From: Caenorhabditis remanei
Lineage: Eukaryota; Nematoda; Chromadorea; Rhabditida; Rhabditidae
Assembly (NCBI RefSeq): GCF_010183535.1
Contig: NC_071333.1
Span: 13,390,587 to 13,454,586 of the forward strand
DNA length: 64,000 nt
Direction: 5' to 3'
Shown here: piece by piece, positions 23,101-34,213 of the stretch
Layout: every line of letters begins with the position of its first letter
Numbering within the stretch: position 1 is the first letter of the stretch
Made by a program: the position numbers and the translations under genes
Notes under the pieces: generated by a model
Told to the model about the DNA's origin: nothing
Database searches by the model: none
What the model saw: the letters and a program-made list of their open reading frames with translations, nothing else

Positions 23101-25929
23101 GAGAGGGAGGACGGAGGAAGAGCAACAACAGATTTTAGTACACATAATTATTACCATTGTTTCTTCTTCTTGGTATACTTTTATGTAGCTTCTGGGTTGA
23201 TGTTATGTCTCGTTATGCAAATTTCGGTGGTGAACCGGCAGGACTGGTATTCAGTATCCAGTGTCCGATGACACCTTTTCGGGTTGAAGAAAAGCAAATG
23301 AGCTCGAGACATCACATTGATGAGCGAGGTAACGGGATACTTGAGAAACGGTTGGTAAATAGTAAACAGAAAAAGGGAACAGTTTCTGTGAAAGTGTGAA
23401 ATGAAAGAGCTGACACAGTTGCGCAACTTTATTGTAGGACTGGACTATATGGGGACCAACATATCGAAACTCATCCATACTTCTTATTCTAGTTATTTTT
23501 CCCATATCTATTTTTAGAATAACTTCAAAGTCGGTATACTGTTATGCTGTTTAATCATTGCAGACGTGGATTACCTGGAATACGAAGATTTCTCCAGAAA
23601 GAGAAGTTTGTTCGCGCGAACACGCGATAATCGGCTTATACCTTTGTTTGAAGAGTCTATGCTCTTCGGTCAGTAAACTTTCGTTCATTACGTTGAAGTG
23701 ATTAAGAGCATAACACTACTGCCTTGCTCAATTAATAATGTGTTTCGTCGAATACCATGTCCAACGTCTTCAATGTGCGCGAAAAAGTGTGTGGTTTCTC
23801 TATAGCCTATGTCCATATGTATCTATATGAGTCATTTTGTGCAAACATCTATAAGTGACTAAATGAAATAGGTAATTGTGAGTGTAACCGAGTCTAAACA
23901 GATGACTCGGAGAAAATTTTCACACCCATGGAAACTCGATATTCAGTCATTTCGCCCACATTCTGTCTTAATTATATATTTACCGGAAACGAGTATCCAA
24001 GACGCTTCTAGCATTTCAAATGACTAACCAAAACGCAGGGGAAGATTGAAATAATGAATTGTACATGTTTCAGACAGCCCATCCTCAAATGAAGAAAATC
24101 CGATCGTCATCTCATCCGAAAACATGGACTACGACACCAACACTATCACAGTCAGAGAGGGTACTCCATTAATCCTATTGTAGAAATCATCTCAATTATT
24201 TTTTAGGTAAGAAACTGATGGTCAGCTGCGTCTTTGAAAGCAGTGAACAAATTCATAAGAGTGATCTTCTCTGGAAACAACCAAACGGAAACAATATCGA
24301 TGGAGAAACCAATCCAAGGTTTGTTTCCCACTTTTCAGTTGTGTTTTGAAAATATTTGTCTAGTTAAAAAAAGAAGAAATAGGAAAAAAGGTGTTATATT
24401 TCCAATTCTTGAATTGGATATTTTCCTTCCGTTTCTGTTTTTCACGTCAGTCTTTTTTCAAGGGAAACATGATATTCAAATGTAGCTGCAACAAAAATCT
24501 ACACAAAATAAAATGAAATGATTTGTGTTTTTTGCAGTCTCTTCGCAGTGGTTTTGAACGAAAGAGGTAGCAAACACCGTAAGACTTCTCTTCATTTCTC
24601 GTCGGTTCACACTAGAGACACTGGACACTACACATGCTCTGCAAGAACTGCTGGAGGAGAAACCTTCGAGAAAACGATCAAATTGGTTGTTCTTCGTAAG
24701 GAATCATAAAATTTAGGCAGATATTAAAAGTAACTAGTTTTCAGCAACGATCGAATGGAATGATAAGGAAACTGTAAAAGGAGCACTGCTCGGAGAGCCA
24801 ATCACCATTGACTGTGGAGTCAAGAGCCCATATGGCTCCGACCCAATGATTCAAATGAGTAATGGAAACGGAGAACCACTCGATGAGGAAATCTGGACCA
24901 TTGCTGGAAACGAGGCTACCATCCACAGTTTGAAAAAGGAACATGCTAACTTGGCAGTTTCCTGCATTACTATCGAAATGCATCAGGAAGGAAACAATGA
25001 GGAATTCCCAGTGGTTGACCGAAAAGACGTCAAAATCGAAGTCTACACTCTTCCAGAATTCAGTACGGATGAATCCATTCAGTACACCGTCATCGATAAC
25101 CATGTTCGTGATGCTAATGTCTACTGCAACGTCACCCACTCCTTCCCACCAGTCCGCCACTACACTTTCTATCATAATGACGAGGAAGTCAAGTTGACTG
25201 ACAGATTCAATATTTTTATGAACGTTGGACGAAACCAAGGTGCTCATCTCAGAATCCACAATGTCAATGAAAACGACTTGGGAACATACAAATGCGAGGC
25301 TAACAACATCAAAGCGAAATCTATCCACACTGTTCATCTCAGAGAAGCTAGTGAGTTATCCTAACCATTTTTTAAGAACGAATTATCACTGCCCAATAAT
25401 TTTCAGATGCCCCAGCTGAGCCAAAAGTGACACTGATTGAAGCCAAGAAAATCTCAATTGTTTGGAAGGTTGAATCCATCGACCGCGATCCAGCCCTCCC
25501 AGTCACCGCCGTTGAAATCCGTCACCTTCGTGCTGGAACCGCCGAAGCTTCGGGTGTTGCCGATGAGGACATCTCTGACTCGTACTGGAAGAGCCATTCT
25601 ATCTTTATGCAGAGAAATATCAGTGAGTTTTTTTAATTGGTTAAACGTGATCTCATTAATAATTTTCAGAGGAGGACGGAGTTTATGAGATCAGTGGATT
25701 GAGACACGGACACGAATACGTCTGGAGATTCCGTCAAATCAACGAGGCTGGATTTGGTAAAAGATAAATGCGCAATACAGCATTAAAACCTATTTGATTA
25801 CCAGGTGAAAGCGTGGTTCTCCGTGCCAAGACACTCGACGACAACGATTTGGAATTGATGGACTCGTCTTCTACTATCACACTTCCACTCACCATTGCCA
25901 CACTTTTCTTCGTTCGTCTTTTCGTCTAA
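20142..25929 (+). CDS. rig-3: RIG-3, GPI-anchored immunoglobulin/fibronectin-III neuronal cell-surface protein
   Basis: Exons are 20142-20217, 23564-23668, 24074-24160, 24207-24318, 24538-24695, 24745-25350, 25407-25622, 25670-25756 and 25805-25929; all joins keep frame. Exon 1 is a signal peptide (MGRPLAKMLFFFATCLLLAS). Ig-like domains follow. The first has C in LMVSCVFES and DTGHYTCSAR; a second lies around ITIDCGVKS...LAVSCITIE. The third has ANVYCNVTHSFPP and DLGTYKCEAN. Next comes a FnIII domain (KVTLIEAKKISIVWKVES ... VWRFRQINEAGFGES). The C-terminus is a small-residue site plus hydrophobic tail (SSTITLPLTIATLFFVRLFV), the signature of GPI attachment. C. elegans RIG-3 acts in axon guidance and synaptic plasticity through Wnt/CAM-1 signalling. 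The first intron is 3.3 kb; a poly(A) signal lies at 26308-26313. Confidence 0.9.
20218..23563 (+). promoter_or_regulatory. Large first intron of rig-3
   Basis: At 3.3 kb this intron is far longer than the roughly 50-bp introns elsewhere in the window. It separates the signal-peptide exon from the rest of the gene. I see no supported coding exon inside it. Long first introns in Caenorhabditis neuronal genes often carry enhancers; that role here is inferred. Confidence 0.45.
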
Positions 25930-26329
25930 ATCAATCGGATATCATTCGATTTTTTTAAACATTTTTCTCCCAATTGTCAACTTTGTAAATCGGTGAAACT
26001 TCTATCTTTTTCAAATTCTCCTATCAATGATAATCCAAATATTTTCTCAACCCCCCTTCTCCCTTTCTCTTAATTTCCAAATCTTTCATTTCTCTCCTGA
26101 TACGCAAGAATATTAGTATTCATTATCACATTAACGTGTGAAATCCATTGTCTATAGCAAACTATTTGATTCCCTCTTTTCAAGTTTGTTCAGTTCTTCC
26201 TTGTTAAGGCAACTGAAAACAGTACGGTTCGTAATGTTTCGACTATTCATCTGTTCATTTTTCTAGAATAATTAATGTTGTTCTTTATTATCAGTAAGTA
26301 TTCATGAAATAAATTTCTTGGTCAAAAAG

Positions 26330-27707
26330 TTAATTGTCATTGGGTTCATCGCCGAGGTGTTTATGAGGTTGCGCCATGAGAAAGGTTTGCACGAGTGGTA
26401 GACCGTGATTCATCAACACTGTTCTTTTTTCCTCGACATATAAATTCTGTAAATATTCTCGTTTGTATTCATATTTTGGCAGAAAACGCTCACTAAATAT
26501 AGTTTGTCGGAAGTCTCGAATGATAAAAATCAAAATAAGAGGGTCTAGGCCGGGATAGAGAAATGAGCAGAACACAATGAAGTTTGCATTGGCATTCAAG
26601 TCGATGTTGAAAAATGGAGCAATGAACATAACTCCTGTTGGGGCGTACATAAAAATAGAAGGGATGAGAGTCTGAAATTATACTATCAATTCTCATGTTT
26701 CAAAAGTATACTATAGACCTGTAAAACTAAAGCCTTGAAAAGTTGACTTTGGAGTTGGCGTGTCTTATTCGAAACCTCTTTGTGCTCGTTCATAGTTCTC
26801 CATGTAGCGTATCCACAATAAAACATGACAACAAAGGTCATCGACTGAAAACATGCTCATATCTGAAACCCATCTTTTCTCCTCTTACCATCACAAAATA
26901 ATGAACGAAACATCCCAACAAATTTTTGATGTACACATATTTCACTCCATTCTCATCATATTGATACTAAAAGAGTTGATTATTATCTACATCTTATGAT
27001 ATAAAATTACGTAAACATATGCGATGTAAGATACATTCTCCTTTTTGATCCAGTTGTAGTGAGTTTTGAGTACATTACTGAACACAAACGATAAATAACC
27101 GTCTTAGAAAGTTAAAGATCACTCACCTGACTGCTGCTTCAGTGTATTCAGTATCCGGGTACAAAAAGTAAGAGACACTTGCCCACATGGTCACTGGAAT
27201 ACTGCATCCAAATGGCCAAAGTAAAAGATACGGCATGTTGAATAAACGCAACAGGTCAGGCCTGAATGAAAATTGGAAAGTTTTCAAATCTGGTAATATA
27301 ACTTACTTGCAAGTCGCAAAGAACCGATAAACAAAATGCACTCCAGAAACTACAAAACTGGTTGCAAAGCAAGCACAGTAAAACGCTGAGTTGATTTTTC
27401 CAAGTCTAGTCGAATAGTTGAAGCGTTTACGGGAAATCAAAAAGAATGTCGCGTTTTCAATGTGCATTATCTAGATGTTTCTATTATTATATTAGTATTG
27501 ATGATGACATACCGGTCTTAAAATGGATTCGATGATTGCGTAGAAAATCGAGAAAACTGAGAAAAATGCCATAAGGTACTTGTAAGTTCCCAAATTCTTT
27601 CCTCGAGTTCGAAGCAGTCCGAGAAGAACGATGTTAACACAAAATGTCATGGTAAAACCAACGATATCAGCGGTATCCACCAACGTAATCCAAAATTCTC
27701 CAGACAT
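26330..27707 (-). CDS. Seven-transmembrane chemoreceptor, Str/Srj-type
   Basis: Start at 27707 (MSGEFWITLVDTADIVGFTM) and stop at 26330-26332, roughly 340 aa in about seven exons. Family marks are the first helix followed by LLGLLRTRGKNLGTYKYLMA, and FFAT in the second intracellular region. Further marks are a charged loop before TM6 (SNKTRQLQSQLFKALVLQT), P-S-I-F-M-Y-A-P-T-G in TM6, and FLYPGLDPLILIFIIRDFR at the end of TM7. This is the Str/Srj superfamily pattern of nematode GPCRs, expected in cilia of chemosensory neurons. Ligand unknown. The gene lies tail-to-tail with rig-3 about 400 bp away. No frame break was seen. Confidence 0.85.
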
Positions 27708-28311
27708 GATGCAACGAAGATTTTCGAAAAAGAAAACTGAAAAAATACATTGTGAAAAAGTCAAAAAATTCAAGATAACAAATGAATCCAATCTTTGGAT
27801 AACTGTTTCAAATTATGCGAAACCGTTAACTTAACTTCAGTTTTATACCGACTCAATCTCAGTGGGCGTGTCACGAAGGCGTGATGTTAGAAATTTAAAA
27901 TTTGTCACGCAAACTTTTGTACTCGGAAATCTTGTTTTCGATTTGACAGAATTCAGAATCCTGAATGAACCATCTGTTTTGCTCTCCATCTTCAATCATA
28001 TGAATCGGTTTTGAGTTCTGATTCACGAATTGTACACTTATTTTAGTCTTGTGGTTTTTGTTATTCCATATGATTAATATCGAAAACAGAGTATTCAGTG
28101 GGACGCAGAAATGAGTATAGTCAGATATTTATCATACTGATCAAAGAATATTTCACAGAGTAAAGCTGAATCATAAAAAATACAAAACGTTGGAATATGA
28201 TAATGATCAGAAATATTTTGAAAATTAATGTGTGGAATAGAAAGCAAACTAGAAAACTTCAATCAGCACTTTTTTTTAAAATTTGAAACATTCCATTCTT
28301 TTCATTCATCC
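27708..28311. other. Intergenic, between chemoreceptor and first M13 peptidase gene
   Basis: AT-rich sequence with no supported exon. It should contain the chemoreceptor promoter (near 27710-27900, including a short GC-richer block tgggcgtgtcacgaaggcgtg) and the 3' UTR of the peptidase gene. Confidence 0.4.
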
Positions 28312-31300
28312 CTATTTCTTAGGAAAGAAACGACGCCGGTGTTGTGGTGCGCTCTCTCCATAAACGGGGCATTCTTTCTGAAAAGTTGCAACCTCATATC
28401 ATTCAAATTATACAGTACTAACAGTTTTTGATTTCATCATTCGGGAGTGAGGTGAGCATTGGAAAGCCATTTCAAACGCTGGATGGTTTACCAAAGCATT
28501 AATTCGAACATTGTTTGGTGCATGTGGATCACTTGGATCGGCAACTGATTTCTTTCCATCACAGAGATTTGTGGCCATCGAATAGAATAACTGCTTCAGT
28601 TTTTCAGAACCCCTGATTTCTACGATTCTTTTCTCTCGGTCGATATATTGTCTTTCAAACAGTTTCCAAATGATTTGCATAGCCAAAACATCGGCCCCAT
28701 TCTCTTCAAAATGTTCTTCTGTGATTTCACAATCACCCTAAAAATCTTATAGTGTTTTTTTTCTAGCTAGTTATTCTACCTCATCAAATTCTCTGCATGA
28801 TGATCGGTATTGCTCTTGAATGCAGTCCCTCGCTTCTTGAGAGAAATATAATAATAAATCCCGTGGGGAGCTTTTAATTATTGAATGAGATAATTCGTGA
28901 GCAATTGTAAACCCAGGTGATCCGAGCTGAAAAAGGAAGTTCTAGCATGATAACTTACATGGAATGACTCCCGACTGGCTCCACAAAATTTGTGATTTTT
29001 TTGGCTTATATGACAGATTCTGCAGAAAAAATAAGAAACCTGAAAGCTTTTCCGGTGACTGGACCTAATTTTCGAGATTTTTAGTTTTTTAGAAAATCAA
29101 TTTTTTCAATTTTTTTTTCAAAATTTTTTTTTCATCATTTTTTTTCTCAATGTTCTCCCATTTGGCAAAAAAAGCAAAAACATGTAAAAAGTAGAAAATT
29201 TCATAGGCTTTTTGATAGGCTATGAAAATTTTTTTGGTCATGTTCCTACTTTTACCAGACCCCCGAAAACTGAGAGTCAAAAAAAATAATTTTTTCTGTG
29301 AAGTCGTTGGGCTGTTTTAAAATGCTTTAAAAAATAGAAAAACTCATGTAAACAAATTTTTCAAAAAAAAATTTAGGGGTAATCGCGAAAAAAAAAGAAA
29401 TAAATTTTGTTGAAAATTTCGGTTTTTCAAGATTTTGATGGGTATAAGAAATATGTCATTTCTTTTGTTTAAGCTGTGAAAACGTTGGTAAACTTAAAGA
29501 AATAAATAACCACGGACTTTTTAAACCTGTATCAAGAAGTTTGAATGTTTCCTGATCAGTTTCCAATTCGTAGCAGAGGCTCATAAAATGCATTCTTTTG
29601 AGGTGGTGAAAATTTCAAAAGCTTGCACCGTGTTTCAAACTTCAAATGAACAATTTTTCTTTTGAAAACAAACTTAAAACAGATAATTTAACACGTTTGA
29701 TCACTTTAAACAAAAATTTAAATTTTTTATTTTTTATGAAAATTTCATGTGGTCCCCCCTTCTGAAATTTTCAAAAAAATTTAAAATTTAAATTTTTGTT
29801 TAAAGTGTCCGAATTTGTTAATTCTTCTATTTTAAGTATGTTTTCAAAACGAAAGTCGTTCATTCGAAGTTTGAAGCACGTTGCAAGCTTTTGAAATTTT
29901 CACCACCTCAAAAGAATGCATTTTATGAGCCTCTGCTACGAATTGGAAACTGATCAGGAAACATTCAAACTTTTTGATACAGGTTTAAAAAGTCCGTGGT
30001 TATTTATTTCTTTAAGTTTACCAACGTTTTCACAGCTTAAACAAAAGAAATGACATATTTCTTATACCCATCAAAATCTTGAAAAACCGAAATTTTCAAC
30101 AAAATTTATTTCTTTTTTTTTCGCGATTACCCCTAAATTTTTTTTTGAAAAATTTGTTTACATGAGTTTTTCTATTTTTTAAAGCATTTTAAAACAGCCC
30201 AACGACTTCACAGAAAAAATTATTTTTTTTGACTCTCAGTTTTCGGGGGTCTGGTAAAAGTAGGAACATGACCAAAAAAATTTTCATAGCCTATCAAAAA
30301 GCCTATGAAATTTTCTACTTTTTACATGTTTTTGCTTTTTTTGCCAAATGGGAGAACATTGAGAAAAAAAATGAAGAAAAAAAAATTTTGAAAAAAAAAT
30401 TGAAAAAATTGATTTTCTAAAAAACTAAAAATCTCGAAAATTAGGTCCAGTCACCGGAAAAGCTTTCAGGTTTGTTATTTTTTCTGCAGAATCTGTCATA
30501 TAAGCCAAAAAAATCACAAATTTTGTGGAGCCAGTCGGGAGTCATTCCATGTTAGTGCTATTGCCTAACCTTCGCAAAACGACTCTGAGTGTTAATGAAT
30601 ATTTGATACCACATTTCTCCGACCATTATGTGGGGATACAAAGTGCCAGCACCTGCAGTACTCATTGCTACGATTTGGTTTGTAATTGGAACTGTTTCAA
30701 AATTTTTCTTGAATCTTGCTTGATAGAAACAATACTCCGAAATGTATGGGCTAGTGACATTGGCATAATTCTGTTTGCATTCAGTGTAAAGATTGTTGCA
30801 ATCGATAAGTACTTTCGCAATTGAGGCCCGTGTAACGTTCATAACGTTTGTGACATCAATTTGATTGACAATATCAGCAATCGATTCTGATACATTGTGG
30901 TTTCTTGTCCAAGGTGTTGCCTTTAATGAAAAAAGTAAAACGTGGTTACTGTGACTCATACCATAATTAGTTCAATGACAGCATCTTTCAGTTCCAGGAA
31001 AAAATTATTCATGTTTTCCAACGAGTGGTCATTATGAGTCTTCAGGAACATGTCCATTACATGGATATTATGTATCGCTCCCTGGACATATTCCAAAGGT
31101 TCTGACTGTAAAAATTAGTGAACTGACATTTTGATTATTTAAGGCTTACAAATTTAAGTTTGTTGTTTATGAGTTCTACAAGATAATTTTCTACTCGATT
31201 ACAATCAGGGTCTTTTGCAAGATGTGTTAGGCAATAATGACCGATACATTTCTCGTCTGTTCTTTCTCCGGACCATTGAGTGATCAGTGGTTCCAATTCT

Positions 31301-31760
31301 GCTAGAAATGGCAATGTATCTTGACCGGATTCACATCTGAAACAATAGAGTAGAAATTGTTTTACTGAAAAAATGTTACATTTCTTTGAATATGTCTGGG
31401 ATGAACTCTCCCATATTCTCCGTATACTCGGGAAACCCGTTGATTGCGATGTTCTTAAAAATCACACTTATTGGAAAAATAATTTTCCAGCTCACCTCAA
31501 TATCGGGAAATTCTTTAGAATTTTCGTTCACATTAGACTTTTCCAGTTGCTCAGTTATGATTTGATTCGGTAAATAAGATGAACCGCCTAAACGGCAAGC
31601 ATGACGATAGAAATCATCACAGGGGTCCACGTTGTGATCCACATACCTGAAGACGTAAACTTCATCGACAGTTTTGTCTGTGAACCTACTTTCGAGCTTC
31701 TTCGGAAAAATCAAAAGCAGCAAGAGAGGAAAGCAAAGTGAAAAACAAATATGTTTTCAT
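28312..31760 (-). CDS. Secreted M13 zinc metallopeptidase (neprilysin-like), copy 1
   Basis: Start at 31760 gives a cleavable signal peptide (MKTYLFFTLLSSLAAFDFSE) rather than the membrane anchor of classical neprilysin. The M13 start motif NVDPCDDFYRHAC follows. The zinc site is present as AHELSHS (about 28880-28900). The C-terminal region has DPHAPNNVRINALVNHPAFE and ends ECPVYGESAPQ...; these correspond to the HSPxxxR segment and final cysteine region of neprilysin. The N-A-x-Y substrate motif before the zinc site is altered to TAGAG. The chain is clearly shorter than the usual 750 aa. The intron just before the zinc-site exon (28929-30568) holds a 1.6-kb palindrome. Members of this family cleave small secreted peptides. 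No frame break was found in the exons checked. Confidence 0.8.
28965..30550. mobile_element. Long palindromic (foldback) element 2, inserted in a peptidase intron
   Basis: The termini CATGGAATGACTCCCGACTG and its reverse complement bound an almost perfect 1.59-kb palindrome centred near 29760. The bases TTA flank it on both sides as direct repeats (cTTA|CATGG ... CCATG|TTAg), consistent with a short target-site duplication. Equivalent positions in the two arms differ by only about one base per 100 (for example at 29148 and its partner near 30362). There is no transposase. The element lies wholly inside the intron, with the host donor (AAG|gttagg) and acceptor (ctttttcag) intact on either side. 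Confidence 0.88.
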
Positions 31761-33120
31761 TTTTTCAGAGGTTTCATGCGTCAAAGTTTTTTAGTTTTTA
31801 TACTCAATTGGAACAAAAGCAATGTTTAATTAATGAAATATCAAAATTAATTTTCATGAATGAACATTTCGTAGATTGGTATCACATTTTGTAGATTGGT
31901 GTCATGATGTATGTAGAAAACAAGAATAAAACATTCCTTTCATTCAGAGTCTTAAGAACTTTGATACAAGTTCCGCTGTCTTTTAGTTTTTTTTATTTTG
32001 TTCAGAAACCATTAATTCTAACTCCTATTATTTGAGATTACCACGGAAGGATGTTTAGTACGAAGCGATAATCGAAACGCAAATGAAATTGATTTAAAAA
32101 CTTTTTCACCGAGAAGAAAAGAGGGAGCTTAGCAAACTTGTACTGAAAACTGTTCAGTGTTCCAACAATGTTATTTCAAAGGAGGACGGTAACTGTGTCG
32201 AGCATTCTCAAGATATAACTCTTCCTGTGTGATTTAGCAATTCGATAATTCCATCAAATGTTGTTATTTTCGTGGAATAACTTCAAAGATTCGAAACGTT
32301 TTCTTAAAATTGTTCTCCAAACTATGGAAACACAAGCGCTACTCTGCTTGACACACAAACACATATTTCACTTATTACTTTATTTTGGAAAAAGTCATAA
32401 TCATTGAACAGCGAAAAAATTTGTAATATAGTTGAATCAGTACAACCACCAAGACCTACATTATCCTCAAGCTATCCTCTGACACTTTCATAAAAATTCC
32501 TGCTACCTCGATTCTATCGATTCATGTAAGTTGTTATTGTTTGGTTGTCCAAGTTTCACAATAGGTGAAAAAGTTTGAGAACCATTTTTCTAATAAAAAG
32601 TATTTTTGCAGGCAACACGAATGACACCAGTTTGCTACTTAATTGTTGAATTGGATAAGTCTGGTGGCACAAAACTGGCCGAAAAACTTTTGAACCGTGT
32701 TGAACGACCGTGCGGGAGCAGTTGAACAACCGTGGCATCTCACGCTCACGGGAGCAGTTGAACAACCGTGGCATCTCACGCTCGGTATTGAGTTCGATGC
32801 GTGAAACTGTTGGGACCGTGTTGGGGAAGCGTGTTTGGAGAGGTTAGTGATATTGTTTAGCATTCTTGATAATTGCAACGAAATATCGTTGACATAGTGA
32901 ATCGGATGTTTTCAGAGCCTTTGGACAACTGCTCAATTACACCGCTGAAACGCAAAAATCACTAAGGCATTCTCTGTTAAATATTATTGAGTTATAATCA
33001 AATTTTGCTCGACCCGATATGAAAAAAAAGACCATATATTGTATTAAATTCTATCCGATTATGATTGTCTGATGCTTAGAAATTCTGTTCTTTATTTTGT
33101 TGAGAGTAAATTTTCCCAAC
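31761..33120. other. Intergenic region with a 36-bp tandem repeat
   Basis: It separates the divergent peptidase and Srx-type receptor genes. AT-rich apart from a GC-richer patch at 32690-32840, which contains two exact copies of a 36-bp unit (32713-32748 and 32749-32784) plus a partial third on the left. No supported gene. Confidence 0.5.
32713..32784. repeat. Direct tandem repeat, 2 x 36 bp
   Basis: The unit starting cgggagcagttgaacaaccg occurs twice head-to-tail. A diverged partial copy (gttgaacgaccgtg) precedes it at about 32699. Thirty-six is a multiple of three, so an open frame is preserved on the minus strand, but no gene context supports coding. Confidence 0.8.
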
Positions 33121-34213
33121 ATGACAGAACATGGCAAATCGTTGACTTTCATCGTAACAACTAATTGTTTGCTTCTTTTCATAAGTTCAATTGGAGCAGT
33201 TGTCAATGCATATCTTTTTAACAAGTTTGCAACCAGAAAAGGTGTACTCAGCGGGTTCTACAAGTTATGTCTCATCAAAACAATACCCAATTTTATTGTT
33301 TGTATTTCATTTTTATTGTGGGCAGTTCCATTGGGTAGTCTCCAAGTGAACAGCAAGCGGATACCTAGAACCATCAATGTACTCATCGGCCAGTTATCAG
33401 GATCTGGAGCGTTTCTGATGGGTAAGGTTTCCAAAAAATAACTTCTAGTTTAGATGTTCAGGTCCTCTTTTGCAAGTAGCTATGGCTTCAAATCGATTTC
33501 TGTCCTTGTATTTCGCAATGTTGAAAGCACGGAAATCGAAATATCCCGTTACCACTATATGGATATGTATTTCAACTATTTTGGCAGTCACTTACACAGT
33601 GGTCGGTCTGCCAGGTACAAACGTCGTTTATGTTTCAGATTCCAAAAGTAATTGTTTTCAGAAAATTGTGGTTTTTTGTACATCCCTGAGGAGATGTTAT
33701 GGTTATCAGAAGATGGCGAGTGTTCTCAATTTCAATATGATATACTGTTCTATACAGTTCTAGCTTGTTCTATGTTCTCTAACACCCTGAACATAACTAC
33801 CGCCGGCAAGTTGGTGTTTGATAAGGTTTGCAATCTCTCCAAATATTTATATAGAAATAACAATTGTCAGGTTGCTGGAATGAGTGCGAGTGATTCGCAA
33901 CTCCGTCGACGTATGTATATCCGGAAATTCTCGCAGTGTGTGCTACAGGATTGTCTTCATGCATTCGATATGATAAACTGTACATTCATTTATAAAATGG
34001 ATTTATCTTCGATTTGGCTACAATTCATGTGTTTTTCAGGGTCTTTTGTAGGAATTCACATGTTGGATGGGTGAATTCTGATTCCAAATTATAAAACCTT
34101 ATCTCAATTTTTTCAGCTTGGTTATGTTCTTCTTCCATGCAGATGTTCAGCCAAAATGGTTACGCAAGACGTTTGTCAGGAATAGTATCATATCGGTCAC
34201 ACCTGCAACTTAA
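33121..34213 (+). CDS. Seven-transmembrane chemoreceptor, Srx-type
   Basis: Five exons start at ATG 33121 (MTEHGKSLTFIVTTNCLLLF), with joins at 33421, after GLPG, around FDK|VAG and at IHMLDG|L. They end TAA 34211-34213, roughly 290 aa. Diagnostic parts are GVLSGFYKLCLIKTIPNFIV in TM2, WAVPLG, GQLSGSGAFLMGPLLQVAMA leading to NRFLSLYFAM, and the cysteine pair around the second extracellular loop. The last helix is FFFHADVQPKWLRKTFVRNS. This is the Srx family of nematode GPCRs, presumably in sensory neurons. It is the only plus-strand gene inside the peptidase cluster. Its 3' end has been copied downstream as a relic. Confidence 0.82.

Noticed and set aside
24741..25337. 198-codon minus-strand ORF across rig-3 exon 6
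   Set aside because: Antisense shadow of the Ig-domain exon; the plus-strand frame has conserved Ig cysteines and proper splice junctions.
29089..30420. Mirrored 63-aa ORFs in palindrome 2
   Set aside because: Low-complexity lysine-rich readings of the arms, identical by symmetry; no support for coding.
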